64,000 nt of DNA from Thalassobacillus cyri. Its GTDB lineage: Bacteria; Bacillota; Bacilli; Bacillales; Halobacillaceae. The stretch is from positions 333,141-397,140 of the forward strand of contig NZ_FNQR01000002.1 of assembly GCF_900107755.1 (NCBI RefSeq). The letters are read 5' to 3'. This document shows positions 27,716 to 35,097 of this stretch, in pieces (positions within the stretch are counted from its first letter, which is position 1; every line of letters begins with the position of its first letter). Under the pieces are notes generated by a model that searched no databases, had not been told where the DNA came from, and was given only the letters and a program-made list of their open reading frames with translations. The translations under genes were made by a program, and so were the position numbers.

Positions 27716-27805
27716 CCAGCAGCGGTTTGCTTGGATTGAATCAGTTTATCCCTTATGATAAAAAAAGACGAGAGACCGATTTTATAGAAGTAGGTGAGTG
27801 CAGCG

Positions 27806-28312
27806 ATGATGCAAATAGGAGTTACAGCTAAAATGGCCAAAGAATTAAAGAAAGAAGTCCAACCTGCGGATGCTGTGGATGGGCCGAGAATTTATCAATG
27901 GCATATGAACTTTTTTACTATCCAGCGGAGAAAATGTATATTATTGATGAATGATGAGACGGGTTTGAACCTGACGTTATTCGGCTTAAAACAGGAACAA
28001 TTCAAAAATATGGATCAAGTCATTATGGGCTCGTTAAGAGAGTTGCTAAGATTACTTAAGGTCGATCAAGTCATCATCGATGATTTCCTGGAAGCCGGTC
28101 AGGAAATCGTTTATACCAAAACACACGACCGAAGTGTTCTTGGTATGATGAATGAAATAAAGTTAGGTATGGAACATAGCCTGCAAGGCTTATCCTACGA
28201 TGAGATTGACGCTATAGAAGTCAACGAAGAAAATAACCGGTTTATTTTGTCGCCATTGAAAGAATTAAAACCCTTGGATACCTTAATTGCCTACTATAAT
28301 GAAAATGACTGA
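27806..28312 (+). CDS. DUF6933-like hypothetical protein
   Basis: A soluble protein of 168 residues, MMQIGVTAKMAKELK onwards, with FFTIQRRKCILLMNDETGLNLTLFGLK near residue 45 and an acidic C-terminus. I recognise it as a conserved hypothetical of Firmicutes resembling the DUF6933 family (plasmid-toxin or MbcT-like relationships have been mentioned, not verified here). No catalytic motif can be named. ATG 27806 is used because GAAGTAGGTGAG lies before it; a GTG at 27794 would overlap that site. Monocistronic, with its own terminator. Confidence 0.7.
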   Translation: MMQIGVTAKMAKELKKEVQPADAVDGPRIYQWHMNFFTIQRRKCILLMNDETGLNLTLFGLKQEQFKNMDQVIMGSLRELLRLLKVDQVIIDDFLEAGQEIVYTKTHDRSVLGMMNEIKLGMEHSLQGLSYDEIDAIEVNEENNRFILSPLKELKPLDTLIAYYNEND

Positions 28313-28315
28313 TAG

Positions 28316-28382
28316 CCGCCTATGAACTGCACCTTTGTCGTTAGAACAGACAAGTGGGGTAAGTTCATATGGCGGTTTTTTT
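28316..28382 (+). terminator. Terminator after the DUF6933-like gene
   Basis: CCGCC..ATGAACT (from 28316) pairs with AGTTCAT..GGCGG (28362-28375), with a long loop and a T-run. Confidence 0.8.
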
Positions 28383-28460
28383 ACAGTAAACCTTTAGGTT
28401 TAAATGATACATAAACGGATATGGGTATATTAGAAGTCATTTTTAGATTTAGCTTCAGGG

Positions 28461-28490
28461 TTTACCTATATACCTTATAGGGTATATAAT
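28461..28490 (+). promoter_or_regulatory. cstB promoter with CstR/CsoR-type operator
   Basis: ATATACC (28468-28474) and GGTATAT (28481-28487) form a palindrome like known CstR operators. It lies over a promoter with -35 TTTACC (28461-28466) and -10 TATAAT (28485-28490), spacer 18. A persulfide-sensing CstR-like repressor would block this -10; no cstR gene is in the window. Confidence 0.7.
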
Positions 28491-28519
28491 GTATATACAA
28501 TGAAAAACGGAGGTATTTC

Positions 28520-29932
28520 ATGTATTTCAAATATTTTTTCGATGAAAATCTTGCACAAATGTCCTATTTAATCGGCTGTCAGGCCACGGGCGAAGCTCTA
28601 GTCGTCGATCCGGCTCGTGATATTACACCGTATCTGGAAACTGCTGAAGCAGAAGGATTCAACATCACAGCAACAACAGAAACGCACATCCATGCTGACT
28701 TCGTTTCCGGTGCGCGCGAGTTATCAAAGCGTACAAACGCAAAACTTTATCTATCTAACGAAGGTGGTGGAGACTGGAAATATCAATATCTGGATGATGT
28801 CGACCATGAGTTGTTGAATGATGGAGATAAATTTTATATCGGTAAGGTTCGTTTTGATGTTATGCACACTCCAGGTCATACCCCAGAGAGTCTCTCTTTC
28901 GTATTGACAGATGAAGGTGGCGGATCTGAAGTACCAATGGGTGTTTTCACAGGAGACTTCGTATTTGTCGGAGATGTGGGACGTCCTGATTTACTTGAAA
29001 AAGCAGCTGGAGAAGAAGGCACATCGGAAAAAGGTGCCCATCAAATGTTTGATTCCTTGAAAAAATTTAAAGAGCTGCCGGATCATGCCCAGCTTTGGCC
29101 AGGCCACGGAGCAGGAAGTGCCTGCGGCAAATCGCTAGGTGCTGTACCAACTTCAACCGTAGGTTATGAAAAAATCAATAACTGGGCTGTCAAACAGGAA
29201 AATGAAGATGAGTTTGTGAAAAATCTTCTAAGCGGTCAGCCAGAACCACCTAAATATTTCGCAATGATGAAAAAAATCAACAAAGAAGGACCAGACTTCC
29301 TGGAAGATAAAGATTTAGAACAAATTTCTATTGATAAATTGGAAGACTATAAGAAGAATGGTGCCATTATACTGGATACACGTCCGAAACAGATCTTTGC
29401 AAAAGGGCATCTTGAAGAAACTATTAATATTCCATTTAACAAGTCCTTTGCCAACTGGGCAGGCTGGATGATGGATTATGATAAAGACATCGTATTAATT
29501 GCAGATGAAGAAGACACGTACGACATCAACCTGACCCTGCAATCCATCGGTCTTGACCGTGCAGTAGCATACGTGAAAGCAGATGAAGTTTCTAAACAGC
29601 CTAACCTGGAAACTTATGAAAACATCACACCAAAAGAACTTCACGAAAAATATCAGCAAGATGATGACTATGTAACTCTCGATGTGCGTGAAGAATCCGA
29701 GTGGAATGAAGGTCACTTGGAAGATGCCGAGCATATCTTTGTTGGAACGCTTCCGGATAACCTAGACAAAATTCCAGAAGGCAAAACACCAGTCGTTCAT
29801 TGCTTATCTGGGGCTCGTTCTGCAATAGCAACCAGTGTATTGCAAAAGCACGGTTTTAAAGATGTGAAGAACCTTGAAGGCGGATATGCCGCTTGGACTA
29901 AAGAAGATTTACCAGTAGTAAGAGAAAAATAA
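28520..29932 (+). CDS. cstB: persulfide dioxygenase-sulfurtransferase CstB
   Basis: The 470-residue protein fuses a metallo-beta-lactamase persulfide dioxygenase to two rhodanese domains, the CstB layout known from Staphylococcus, which oxidises low-molecular-weight persulfides to thiosulfate. The metal site starts with THIHADF (His56, His58, Asp60), followed by MHTPGHTPES and WPGHGAGSACG. The first rhodanese domain (about 275-365) lacks a catalytic cysteine (LIADEEDTYD); the second (about 370-470) has Cys428 in HCLSGARSA. GGAGG precedes the start. No sqr, cstA or cstR lies beside it, but a CstR-like operator covers the promoter. Confidence 0.92.
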   Translation: MYFKYFFDENLAQMSYLIGCQATGEALVVDPARDITPYLETAEAEGFNITATTETHIHADFVSGARELSKRTNAKLYLSNEGGGDWKYQYLDDVDHELLNDGDKFYIGKVRFDVMHTPGHTPESLSFVLTDEGGGSEVPMGVFTGDFVFVGDVGRPDLLEKAAGEEGTSEKGAHQMFDSLKKFKELPDHAQLWPGHGAGSACGKSLGAVPTSTVGYEKINNWAVKQENEDEFVKNLLSGQPEPPKYFAMMKKINKEGPDFLEDKDLEQISIDKLEDYKKNGAIILDTRPKQIFAKGHLEETINIPFNKSFANWAGWMMDYDKDIVLIADEEDTYDINLTLQSIGLDRAVAYVKADEVSKQPNLETYENITPKELHEKYQQDDDYVTLDVREESEWNEGHLEDAEHIFVGTLPDNLDKIPEGKTPVVHCLSGARSAIATSVLQKHGFKDVKNLEGGYAAWTKEDLPVVREK

Positions 29933-29948
29933 ATGGAACTACCGATGT

Positions 29949-29980
29949 TACACCCGCAGCTAGTGGGGGTGTGTTTTTTT
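29949..29980 (+). terminator. Terminator of cstB
   Basis: ACACCCGCA with TGGGGGTGT around a short loop, followed by seven or more T. Confidence 0.8.
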
Positions 29981-30086
29981 ATAGTGAATATGTTGCATAC
30001 TAATCTTCTCTCTAGGGTAAGGGAAAATATAGGCTAATTTTGCATCGAATAGGAATGCTTATAGAGTCTGATAAAGGAGGAATAAA

Positions 30087-32036
30087 ATGGGCTTGAATGT
30101 AGCTCAAAAGCTGATTAAAGATCACCTCGCAGAAGGTGAAATGACTCCAGGTGAAGAAATCGGTTTAAAAATCGACCAGACCCTCACCCAGGATGCTACC
30201 GGCACAATGGTTATGCTGGAATTGGAAGCGATGGGAATCGACAGAGCCAAGACAGAAGCTTCTGCCCAGTATGTCGATCATAACTTGATTCAAGAAGACA
30301 GCAAGAATCCTGATGACCATTTGTTTTTGCAAAGTGCTGCTAAGCGGTTCGGACTTTATTACAGTAAACCGGGGAATGGTGTCAGCCATCCTGTCCACAT
30401 GCAGCGTCTGGCAAAACCGGGCAAGACGCTGTTAGGATCCGACAGCCACACATGTGCCAATGGCTGTATGGGTATGCTGGCAATAGGCGCCGGCGGAATT
30501 GATGTAGCGATGGCGATTGCAGGGGAACCTTTTTATGTGAAAATGCCCAAAGTGTGGGGCGTAAAAGTGACCGGAGAATTACCGGATTGGGTCAGTGCCA
30601 AGGATGTCATCCTGGAAATGCTTCGAAGACATGGCGTGAAAGCGGCAGCCAATCATGTCTTTGAATATTATGGGCCAGGGATCAAAAACCTATCTGCGAT
30701 GGATCGCCATGTTATTGCAAATATGGGAGCAGAACTTGGGGCGACAGGTACCATTTTTCCATCGGATGAAGAAACGAAGCGGTTCATGAAACAGGAACAT
30801 AGAGAAGAGGAATGGATAGAACTTAAAGCGGATGAAGATGCCACGTATGATTTGGAAGAAGAAATCAATCTCTCAGAATTGGAGCCAATGATCGCCAAAC
30901 CGACAAGTCCGGGAAATGTTGTTCCTGTGCGTGAAGTAGCCGGTGAACCGATCTATCAGTCTTATATCGGTTCATCTGCCAACCCTGGTTACCGTGATTT
31001 TGCAATTGCGTCCAAAATGCTAGAAGGTCAAAAAGTAGCAGAAAATGTTTCTTTTGATTTAAATCCTACTTCCAGACAAATGCTGCTGGATCTCTCCAAA
31101 GAAGGTCATATTGCTAACTTCATTCAAGCAGGCGGACGCTTGCATCAAGCAGGCTGTAATGGTTGTATCGGGATGGGGCAGGCCCCGGCGACCGGCAGGA
31201 ACAGTTTACGGACTACACCGCGTAACTTCCCTGGCAGGTCCGGTACCAAAGAGGATCGTGTATTTCTTGTCAGCCCCGAGACGGCTGCTGCATCTGCGCT
31301 TACAGGAGTAATCACAGATCCGCGTACACTTGATATGGATTACCCCCTAGTCAAAGAACCAGAAAATCCAACAGTAGACGTCGATTTATTGCAAGAGCCT
31401 TTACCGGAAGAAGAAGCGAAGCAGGTAGAGTTGGTGAAGGGGCCAAATATAGCTACCATTCCAAAGATGGAAGGACTTCCAGAACATTTAGAACTTCCTG
31501 TATTGCTGAAAATGGGTGACGACATATCAACCGATGAAATCCTGGCAGGAGGAGCAAGAGTGCTGCCATACCGAAGCAACCTCCCGGAAATCAGTAAGTT
31601 TTGTTTTGAAATTGTCGATGAAACCTATTATGATCGGGCAATGAAAATACGTGATCATGGCGGCCATGCTATTGTCGGCGGACAAAACTATGGGCAAGGA
31701 TCCAGTCGTGAACACGCCGCAATAGCTCCCCGATATCTTGGACTAAAGGTCGCACTTGTTAAGGACTTTGCCAGAATCCACTGGCAGAATCTGGCGAACT
31801 TCGGGATTTTGCCGGTTACATTTGTCGATGAGTCAGATTGGAAGGAGTTAGAACAAGGAGATGTCCTTCAATTTGAGGAATTAAGGGAGAAGCTTGGAGA
31901 AAGCAATCAATTTGAAGTAAAAGTGAAAGGGAAAGATAAATCAATAAAAGTGGAGCATGCACTTTCACCTCGCCAGTTAGAGTTCATCCTGATGGGTGGT
32001 TTGATCAACTGGGTGAAGGAACGTTTGAATCGGTGA
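30087..32036 (+). CDS. aconitate hydratase, Aquifex type (stand-alone, about 650 residues)
   Basis: A 649-residue aconitase-superfamily protein with the Fe-S dehydratase domains (about 1-420) and the swivel domain (about 470-640) on one chain. The Fe-S ligands are Cys123 (SDSHTCANG) and Cys357/Cys360 (GCNGCIG). The swivel loop QNYGQGSSREHAA is intact. It is much shorter than CitB (about 900 residues) and fits the Aquifex-type putative aconitase group, so it probably accompanies a normal CitB elsewhere. Isopropylmalate- or methylcitrate-type activities are alternatives. AAAGGAGG precedes the start; monocistronic. Confidence 0.85.
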   Translation: MGLNVAQKLIKDHLAEGEMTPGEEIGLKIDQTLTQDATGTMVMLELEAMGIDRAKTEASAQYVDHNLIQEDSKNPDDHLFLQSAAKRFGLYYSKPGNGVSHPVHMQRLAKPGKTLLGSDSHTCANGCMGMLAIGAGGIDVAMAIAGEPFYVKMPKVWGVKVTGELPDWVSAKDVILEMLRRHGVKAAANHVFEYYGPGIKNLSAMDRHVIANMGAELGATGTIFPSDEETKRFMKQEHREEEWIELKADEDATYDLEEEINLSELEPMIAKPTSPGNVVPVREVAGEPIYQSYIGSSANPGYRDFAIASKMLEGQKVAENVSFDLNPTSRQMLLDLSKEGHIANFIQAGGRLHQAGCNGCIGMGQAPATGRNSLRTTPRNFPGRSGTKEDRVFLVSPETAAASALTGVITDPRTLDMDYPLVKEPENPTVDVDLLQEPLPEEEAKQVELVKGPNIATIPKMEGLPEHLELPVLLKMGDDISTDEILAGGARVLPYRSNLPEISKFCFEIVDETYYDRAMKIRDHGGHAIVGGQNYGQGSSREHAAIAPRYLGLKVALVKDFARIHWQNLANFGILPVTFVDESDWKELEQGDVLQFEELREKLGESNQFEVKVKGKDKSIKVEHALSPRQLEFILMGGLINWVKERLNR

Positions 32037-32054
32037 ACAAATATGGGAATACTG

Positions 32055-32088
32055 TAAGAAGGGCGTAGACGATCTGCGTCCTTTTTTA
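32055..32088 (+). terminator. Terminator of the aconitase gene
   Basis: Imperfect stem AAGG.CG...CG.CCTT with a TTTTTT tail, in the convergent gap with sda. Confidence 0.7.
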
Positions 32089-32123
32089 TTGTAATGCAGA
32101 AGGGAGTACATGCTGGGCTGGGA

Positions 32124-32276
32124 TTATCGTGTAGTACGGAAACCCGGAGTATTATCCCGCTGCCTTTCCCGGCGCCTCATTTCTTGTTTCAAGAGCTCTA
32201 TAAACTCATCGTCGACATTGAGTTTGAGTGCAGCGCGATAAGCTTGAATTAACATTTCATAGGATAGGTTTTCCAT
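32124..32276 (-). CDS. sda: sporulation histidine kinase inhibitor Sda
   Basis: A 50-residue protein beginning MENLSYEMLIQAYRAALKLN. The helix-turn-helix hairpin pattern, with VDDEFIELLKQEMRRR as the second helix, is that of Sda, which binds the dimerisation domain of KinA/KinB and blocks autophosphorylation when DNA replication is disturbed. Phe25 sits at the same position as the phenylalanine I recall as important in B. subtilis Sda. AAAGGAG lies upstream. The gene follows an XRE-PAS regulator by 22 bases on the same strand, with no promoter room between, so it is probably cotranscribed. The usual DnaA boxes were not seen. Confidence 0.85.
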   Translation of the reverse strand: MENLSYEMLIQAYRAALKLNVDDEFIELLKQEMRRRERQRDNTPGFRTTR

Positions 32277-32298
32277 GCAAAGGTACTCCTTTCAAAAA

Positions 32299-32823
32299 TC
32301 AGGAAAGCTTTGTGGCACAAGTGGCAGCGCCCGTAATATTTCCTTCTTCATCATATATAGGCTGGGCGAAAATGTCGTAGATGATACTGCCTTCCGGTAA
32401 GGGAAAACGTATGGTCCTTCGGAGGGGCTTCCCTTCCTTGATTACTTTACGTTTCATATCCATTAGGGCGACTGTCCCCTCACTGGAATCCAGTTCATCA
32501 TCCCGTTTCCCCAGTAGGGAATTTTCACTGTAACGAGTGGGGGCATTGAAGACCCAGGTATAACGTAAATCTGTTCCGCAATGGGCCAGTACTACTGGAG
32601 AGCTCAGCAAGGCGGTTTGAAAAGGGTCACTAATATGTTCTGTAAAAAAAACAGACGGATGAATATGAAAGAAATCTGCAATTTGTTTAGCGACGAATAT
32701 ACTTGGATTGCGTGTCCCATTTTCGATTTGAGCGTAGTAAGCTCGGTCGATATGAACCTTTGATGCTACTTCCTGCTGGGTGTACATGTTTTCTTTTCTG
32801 AGCTTGATCAGCCATGTTCTCAT
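32299..32823 (-). CDS. XRE-family regulator with C-terminal PAS domain
   Basis: The 174-residue protein has an XRE helix-turn-helix at residues 1-60 (YTQQEVASKVHIDRAYYAQIENG) and a PAS-like domain from about 72 to the end. The PAS part, with LRYTWVFNAPTRYSENSLLGKRDDEL and YDEEGNITGAATCATKLS, looks like PAS domains of HWE-type histidine kinases. No kinase domain is present, so it is a one-component sensor-regulator. It precedes sda by 22 bases. The ligand is unknown; Cys residues in the PAS part may or may not bind a cofactor. A GAGGAAG site precedes the ATG. Confidence 0.85.
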   Translation of the reverse strand: MRTWLIKLRKENMYTQQEVASKVHIDRAYYAQIENGTRNPSIFVAKQIADFFHIHPSVFFTEHISDPFQTALLSSPVVLAHCGTDLRYTWVFNAPTRYSENSLLGKRDDELDSSEGTVALMDMKRKVIKEGKPLRRTIRFPLPEGSIIYDIFAQPIYDEEGNITGAATCATKLS

Positions 32824-33164
32824 TTAACCGCTTCCTCACTGTAGCCATACTTCTATAGATAGTAATTCTGCATAATTATCAGATTTCCTTGTGGCAAATT
32901 GCAACACTAATAGAAAAGCAGGAAAAAAGATAGGTATAAGGTGATTTTAGCTATCAGGATATTTTTATATAAATTCTGCTAAACGATAGTTTAATATTCC
33001 TAGTGCTGGTTTGGAAATTCACTTCTTCCTGGAATCATCAGAAATCTTTATAGGAAAGTTCTATTACAGGACTGTATTGGTGTAAAAGAAATATAATAAT
33101 CATTGGTGGTCCACAGCCAATCCTGATAATATAAAGTATAGTTAATTACAAGGAGAAATTTATA
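32824..33164. other. Divergent intergenic region between the XRE-PAS gene and the YvgT-like gene
   Basis: AT-rich, about 340 bases, with promoters for both sides expected. TTGTGGCAAATTGCAACA (near 32890) and ATTGG...CCAAT (near 33103-33122) are short dyads that could be operators; neither is recognised. No perfect DnaA box (TTATCCACA) was found. Confidence 0.5.
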
Positions 33165-33776
33165 ATGGCTTGGGAATTACTTAATATTTTTGCTGTGGCT
33201 GCTTTTGCTTTTAGCGGAGCAATTGTTGCTTTAAGCGAACGATACGATATATTTGGCACTTTCATGTTGGGGATCGCCACTCCTTTTGCAGGCGGCATCA
33301 TCAGGAATATCGCTTTAGACGTGCCGGTAGTCCATGTGTGGGAGCAGGGATATTTATTTTATATAGCTATATCGACGATAGCTATCGTTTACTTTTTCCC
33401 TAAGAACTGGGTGATGTTTTGGGATCGCTGGAACATCTATCTGGATGCTATCGGTTTGTCTGCTTTTGCTATACAGGGAGCTGCCTTTGCCATTGATGCG
33501 GGATTCCCACTCGGCGGAATAATTTTTGCAGCTATTTTGACAGGAGTTGGCGGGGGGATGACGAGGGATGTTTTAGCCCAACGGAAACCGATGGTCCTGC
33601 ACCAGGAAATCTATGCTGTATGGGCACTTTTTGCCGGGGTAGTGATTGGTCTCGGATGGGTGGATACCGACGATACTTTTGAAATGTACCTGTTGTTCTT
33701 TGCGATAATCCTGTTAAGGGTACTGTCCTATCACTTAGGATGGCATTTGCGTTTTCGTGATCTTTATCGTATGTAG
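33165..33776 (+). CDS. trimeric intracellular cation channel family protein (UPF0126, YvgT-like)
   Basis: A 203-residue membrane protein with six to seven helices in two repeats. FAFSGAIVALSERYDIFGTFMLG and AFAIQGAAFAI are the paired inner motifs, and GVGGGMTRDVLAQRKP is the conserved loop with the family signature. Members relate to TRIC channels and have been implicated in glycine or cation transport, without proof here. In B. subtilis yvgT lies next to helD (yvgS); here helD follows across cysK, a near-preserved synteny. AAGGAGA precedes the ATG. Confidence 0.85.
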   Translation: MAWELLNIFAVAAFAFSGAIVALSERYDIFGTFMLGIATPFAGGIIRNIALDVPVVHVWEQGYLFYIAISTIAIVYFFPKNWVMFWDRWNIYLDAIGLSAFAIQGAAFAIDAGFPLGGIIFAAILTGVGGGMTRDVLAQRKPMVLHQEIYAVWALFAGVVIGLGWVDTDDTFEMYLLFFAIILLRVLSYHLGWHLRFRDLYRM

Positions 33777-33786
33777 AAGGTGCTGG

Positions 33787-33835
33787 TGGCTAGTCATTGA
33801 AGAGGATATCTAGTATTACACTATTTTGTCTAGGA
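33787..33835. repeat. Short degenerate TGTCTAGTA array, three units at 20-bp period
   Basis: TGGCTAGTC (33787), TATCTAGTA (33807) and TGTCTAGGA (33827) repeat at exactly 20 bases. It is the same motif and period as the array after argH, again beginning just past a stop codon and just before a terminator. Confidence 0.65.
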
Positions 33836-33860
33836 AAAGATGTAACGTTAATATGAAAAG

Positions 33861-33897
33861 AGCAGCCCGGTTCATTAATGCAATGAATCGGGCTGCT
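33861..33897. terminator. Terminator between the YvgT-like gene and cysK, both directions
   Basis: Stem AGCAGCCCG..TTCATT with AATGAA..CGGGCTGCT, about 16 bp, with AAAAG on the left (a T-run on the minus strand) for cysK. Confidence 0.85.
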
Positions 33898-33903
33898 TGC
33901 TTA

Positions 33904-34833
33904 TCAAATACGAAATAAATCACCGGATAGGTAACGTTCACCTGTATCTGGAGCGATGGCGACGATCACTTCACCGGGGTCCTTCTGTTTTGCGACCTGG
34001 ATAGCTGCATAGCAGGCTGCACCCGCGGAAGTTCCAACGAGAATTCCTTCTTCTCGTGCTAACCGACGGGTGATATCATAAGCATCGTCATCTTCGATCT
34101 TAAAAATTTCATCATAGATTTCCTGGTTCAAAATGCTTGGAATGAAACCAGGGCTGGTGCCCACGAGTTTATGCTTGCCTGGCTTTCCGCCTGATAATAC
34201 AGGGGAGCCTGCTGGTTCTGCTACATGAATGGTCATATCGGTGAAATGTTTTTTTAGTTCTTCTCCTGTTCCTGTAATCGTTCCACCAGTACCAGCTGTG
34301 GACACAAATGCAGATAATGGTTTGCCTAACTCTTCCATCGCTTTGATAATTTCTGTAGCTGTAGTGTGACGATGGGCATCAGGATTGGCTTCATTTTCAA
34401 ATTGCATCGGCATGAATCCACCCGGAGTTTCAGCTACTAATTCTTTTGCTTTTTCAATGGCACCAGGCATTTTATCAGCTCCTGGCGTCAGCACGATTTC
34501 CGCACCGTAAGCTTTTAACAAATTGATTCGTTCCTGTGTCATGGTATCCGGCATGACCAGAATTGCACGGTAGCCTCTTGCCGCAGCATTCATAGCCAGA
34601 CCTATTCCAGTATTTCCGCTTGTCGGTTCAATGATGACGGATCCTTCTTTCAAGTGACCTGCTTTTTCAGCTTCAATAATCATATTATAAGCAGCACGGT
34701 CTTTCACACTTCCGCTAGGATTGAACATTTCAAGTTTCAAGTAAATATCTGCCCCATTTTCCGGGGAAAGACGATTCAGCTTGACTAGTGGTGTATCTCC
34801 GATCAATTCTGCCATATTATTTACAACTTTCAT
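33904..34833 (-). CDS. cysK: cysteine synthase (O-acetylserine sulfhydrylase)
   Basis: A 309-residue PLP enzyme that makes cysteine from O-acetylserine and sulfide. Lys44 in NPSGSVKDR is the Schiff-base lysine, EPTSGNTGIGLA the substrate loop and GTGGTITGTG the phosphate-binding loop. Length and motifs fit CysK. AAAGGAAGTGA precedes the start. A T/A-rich dyad TACC-N6-GGTA at 34891-34904 lies upstream and may be a regulator site such as CymR; that is only a guess. A separate promoter-terminator unit lies further upstream on the same strand. Confidence 0.92.
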   Translation of the reverse strand: MKVVNNMAELIGDTPLVKLNRLSPENGADIYLKLEMFNPSGSVKDRAAYNMIIEAEKAGHLKEGSVIIEPTSGNTGIGLAMNAAARGYRAILVMPDTMTQERINLLKAYGAEIVLTPGADKMPGAIEKAKELVAETPGGFMPMQFENEANPDAHRHTTATEIIKAMEELGKPLSAFVSTAGTGGTITGTGEELKKHFTDMTIHVAEPAGSPVLSGGKPGKHKLVGTSPGFIPSILNQEIYDEIFKIEDDDAYDITRRLAREEGILVGTSAGAACYAAIQVAKQKDPGEVIVAIAPDTGERYLSGDLFRI

Positions 34834-34926
34834 ACCGTCACTTCCTTTACATCTGTATATATAAAGATTTTAACATATCCTAAGCTCTAATACCTACTAA
34901 GGTAATAGGGATTAACAGGCTCATAT

Positions 34927-34950
34927 AAAAAAGGGCACAAAAGTGCCCTT
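34927..34950 (-). terminator. Terminator upstream of cysK, same direction
   Basis: Perfect 8-bp stem AAGGGCAC (34931-34938) with GTGCCCTT (34943-34950), loop AAAA, with a T-run on the minus strand. No gene ends here; it lies about 95 bases upstream of cysK and ends a transcript of roughly 100 nt. Confidence 0.85.
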
Positions 34951-35028
34951 TTCATATTGTTTCTTCTTTCAACGTATAGTAAAATAAGAAACGTCTATTC
35001 TGGTTTTGTAAAATTATAAATTTATCCA
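34927..35028 (-). ncRNA. Candidate short RNA or leader upstream of cysK
   Basis: A near-consensus promoter on the minus strand (-35 TTGACA, -10 TAAAAT, 17-bp spacer) is followed by about 100 bases that end in a strong terminator, with no convincing coding sequence. It could be a free small RNA or an attenuated leader of cysK. No known riboswitch class was recognised. Confidence 0.45.
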
Positions 35029-35063
35029 ATTATAATTTTACTACATCAATCAATCATTGTCAA
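35008..35063 (-). promoter_or_regulatory. Promoter and perfect 12-bp dyad between cysK and helD
   Basis: -35 TTGACA (35058-35063) and -10 TAAAAT (35035-35040) read leftward. GTAAAATTATAA (35008-35019) and TTATAATTTTAC (35030-35041) are exact inverted repeats with a 10-bp gap; they cover the -10 and the predicted transcription start. The dyad could also affect the rightward promoter of helD. It does not match Fur, PerR or Zur boxes well. Confidence 0.7.
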
Positions 35064-35097
35064 TAGGAATAGATAGAAAAGATGGGGAGTGAGGCCA

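Noticed and set aside
27443..27758. Overlapping frames on both strands in copy C.
   Set aside because: Mirror-image frames in a palindrome; no homology or start signals.
34880..34950. A possible 22-codon leader peptide starting within the terminator upstream of cysK.
   Set aside because: Its codons are the terminator stem itself and the peptide has no cysteine-rich or other regulatory pattern; the upstream AAAGAAG is a poor ribosome binding site.
35008..35041. PerR, Fur or Zur box for the dyad upstream of cysK.
   Set aside because: The half-site spacing and core bases do not fit these consensus boxes; left as an unassigned operator.
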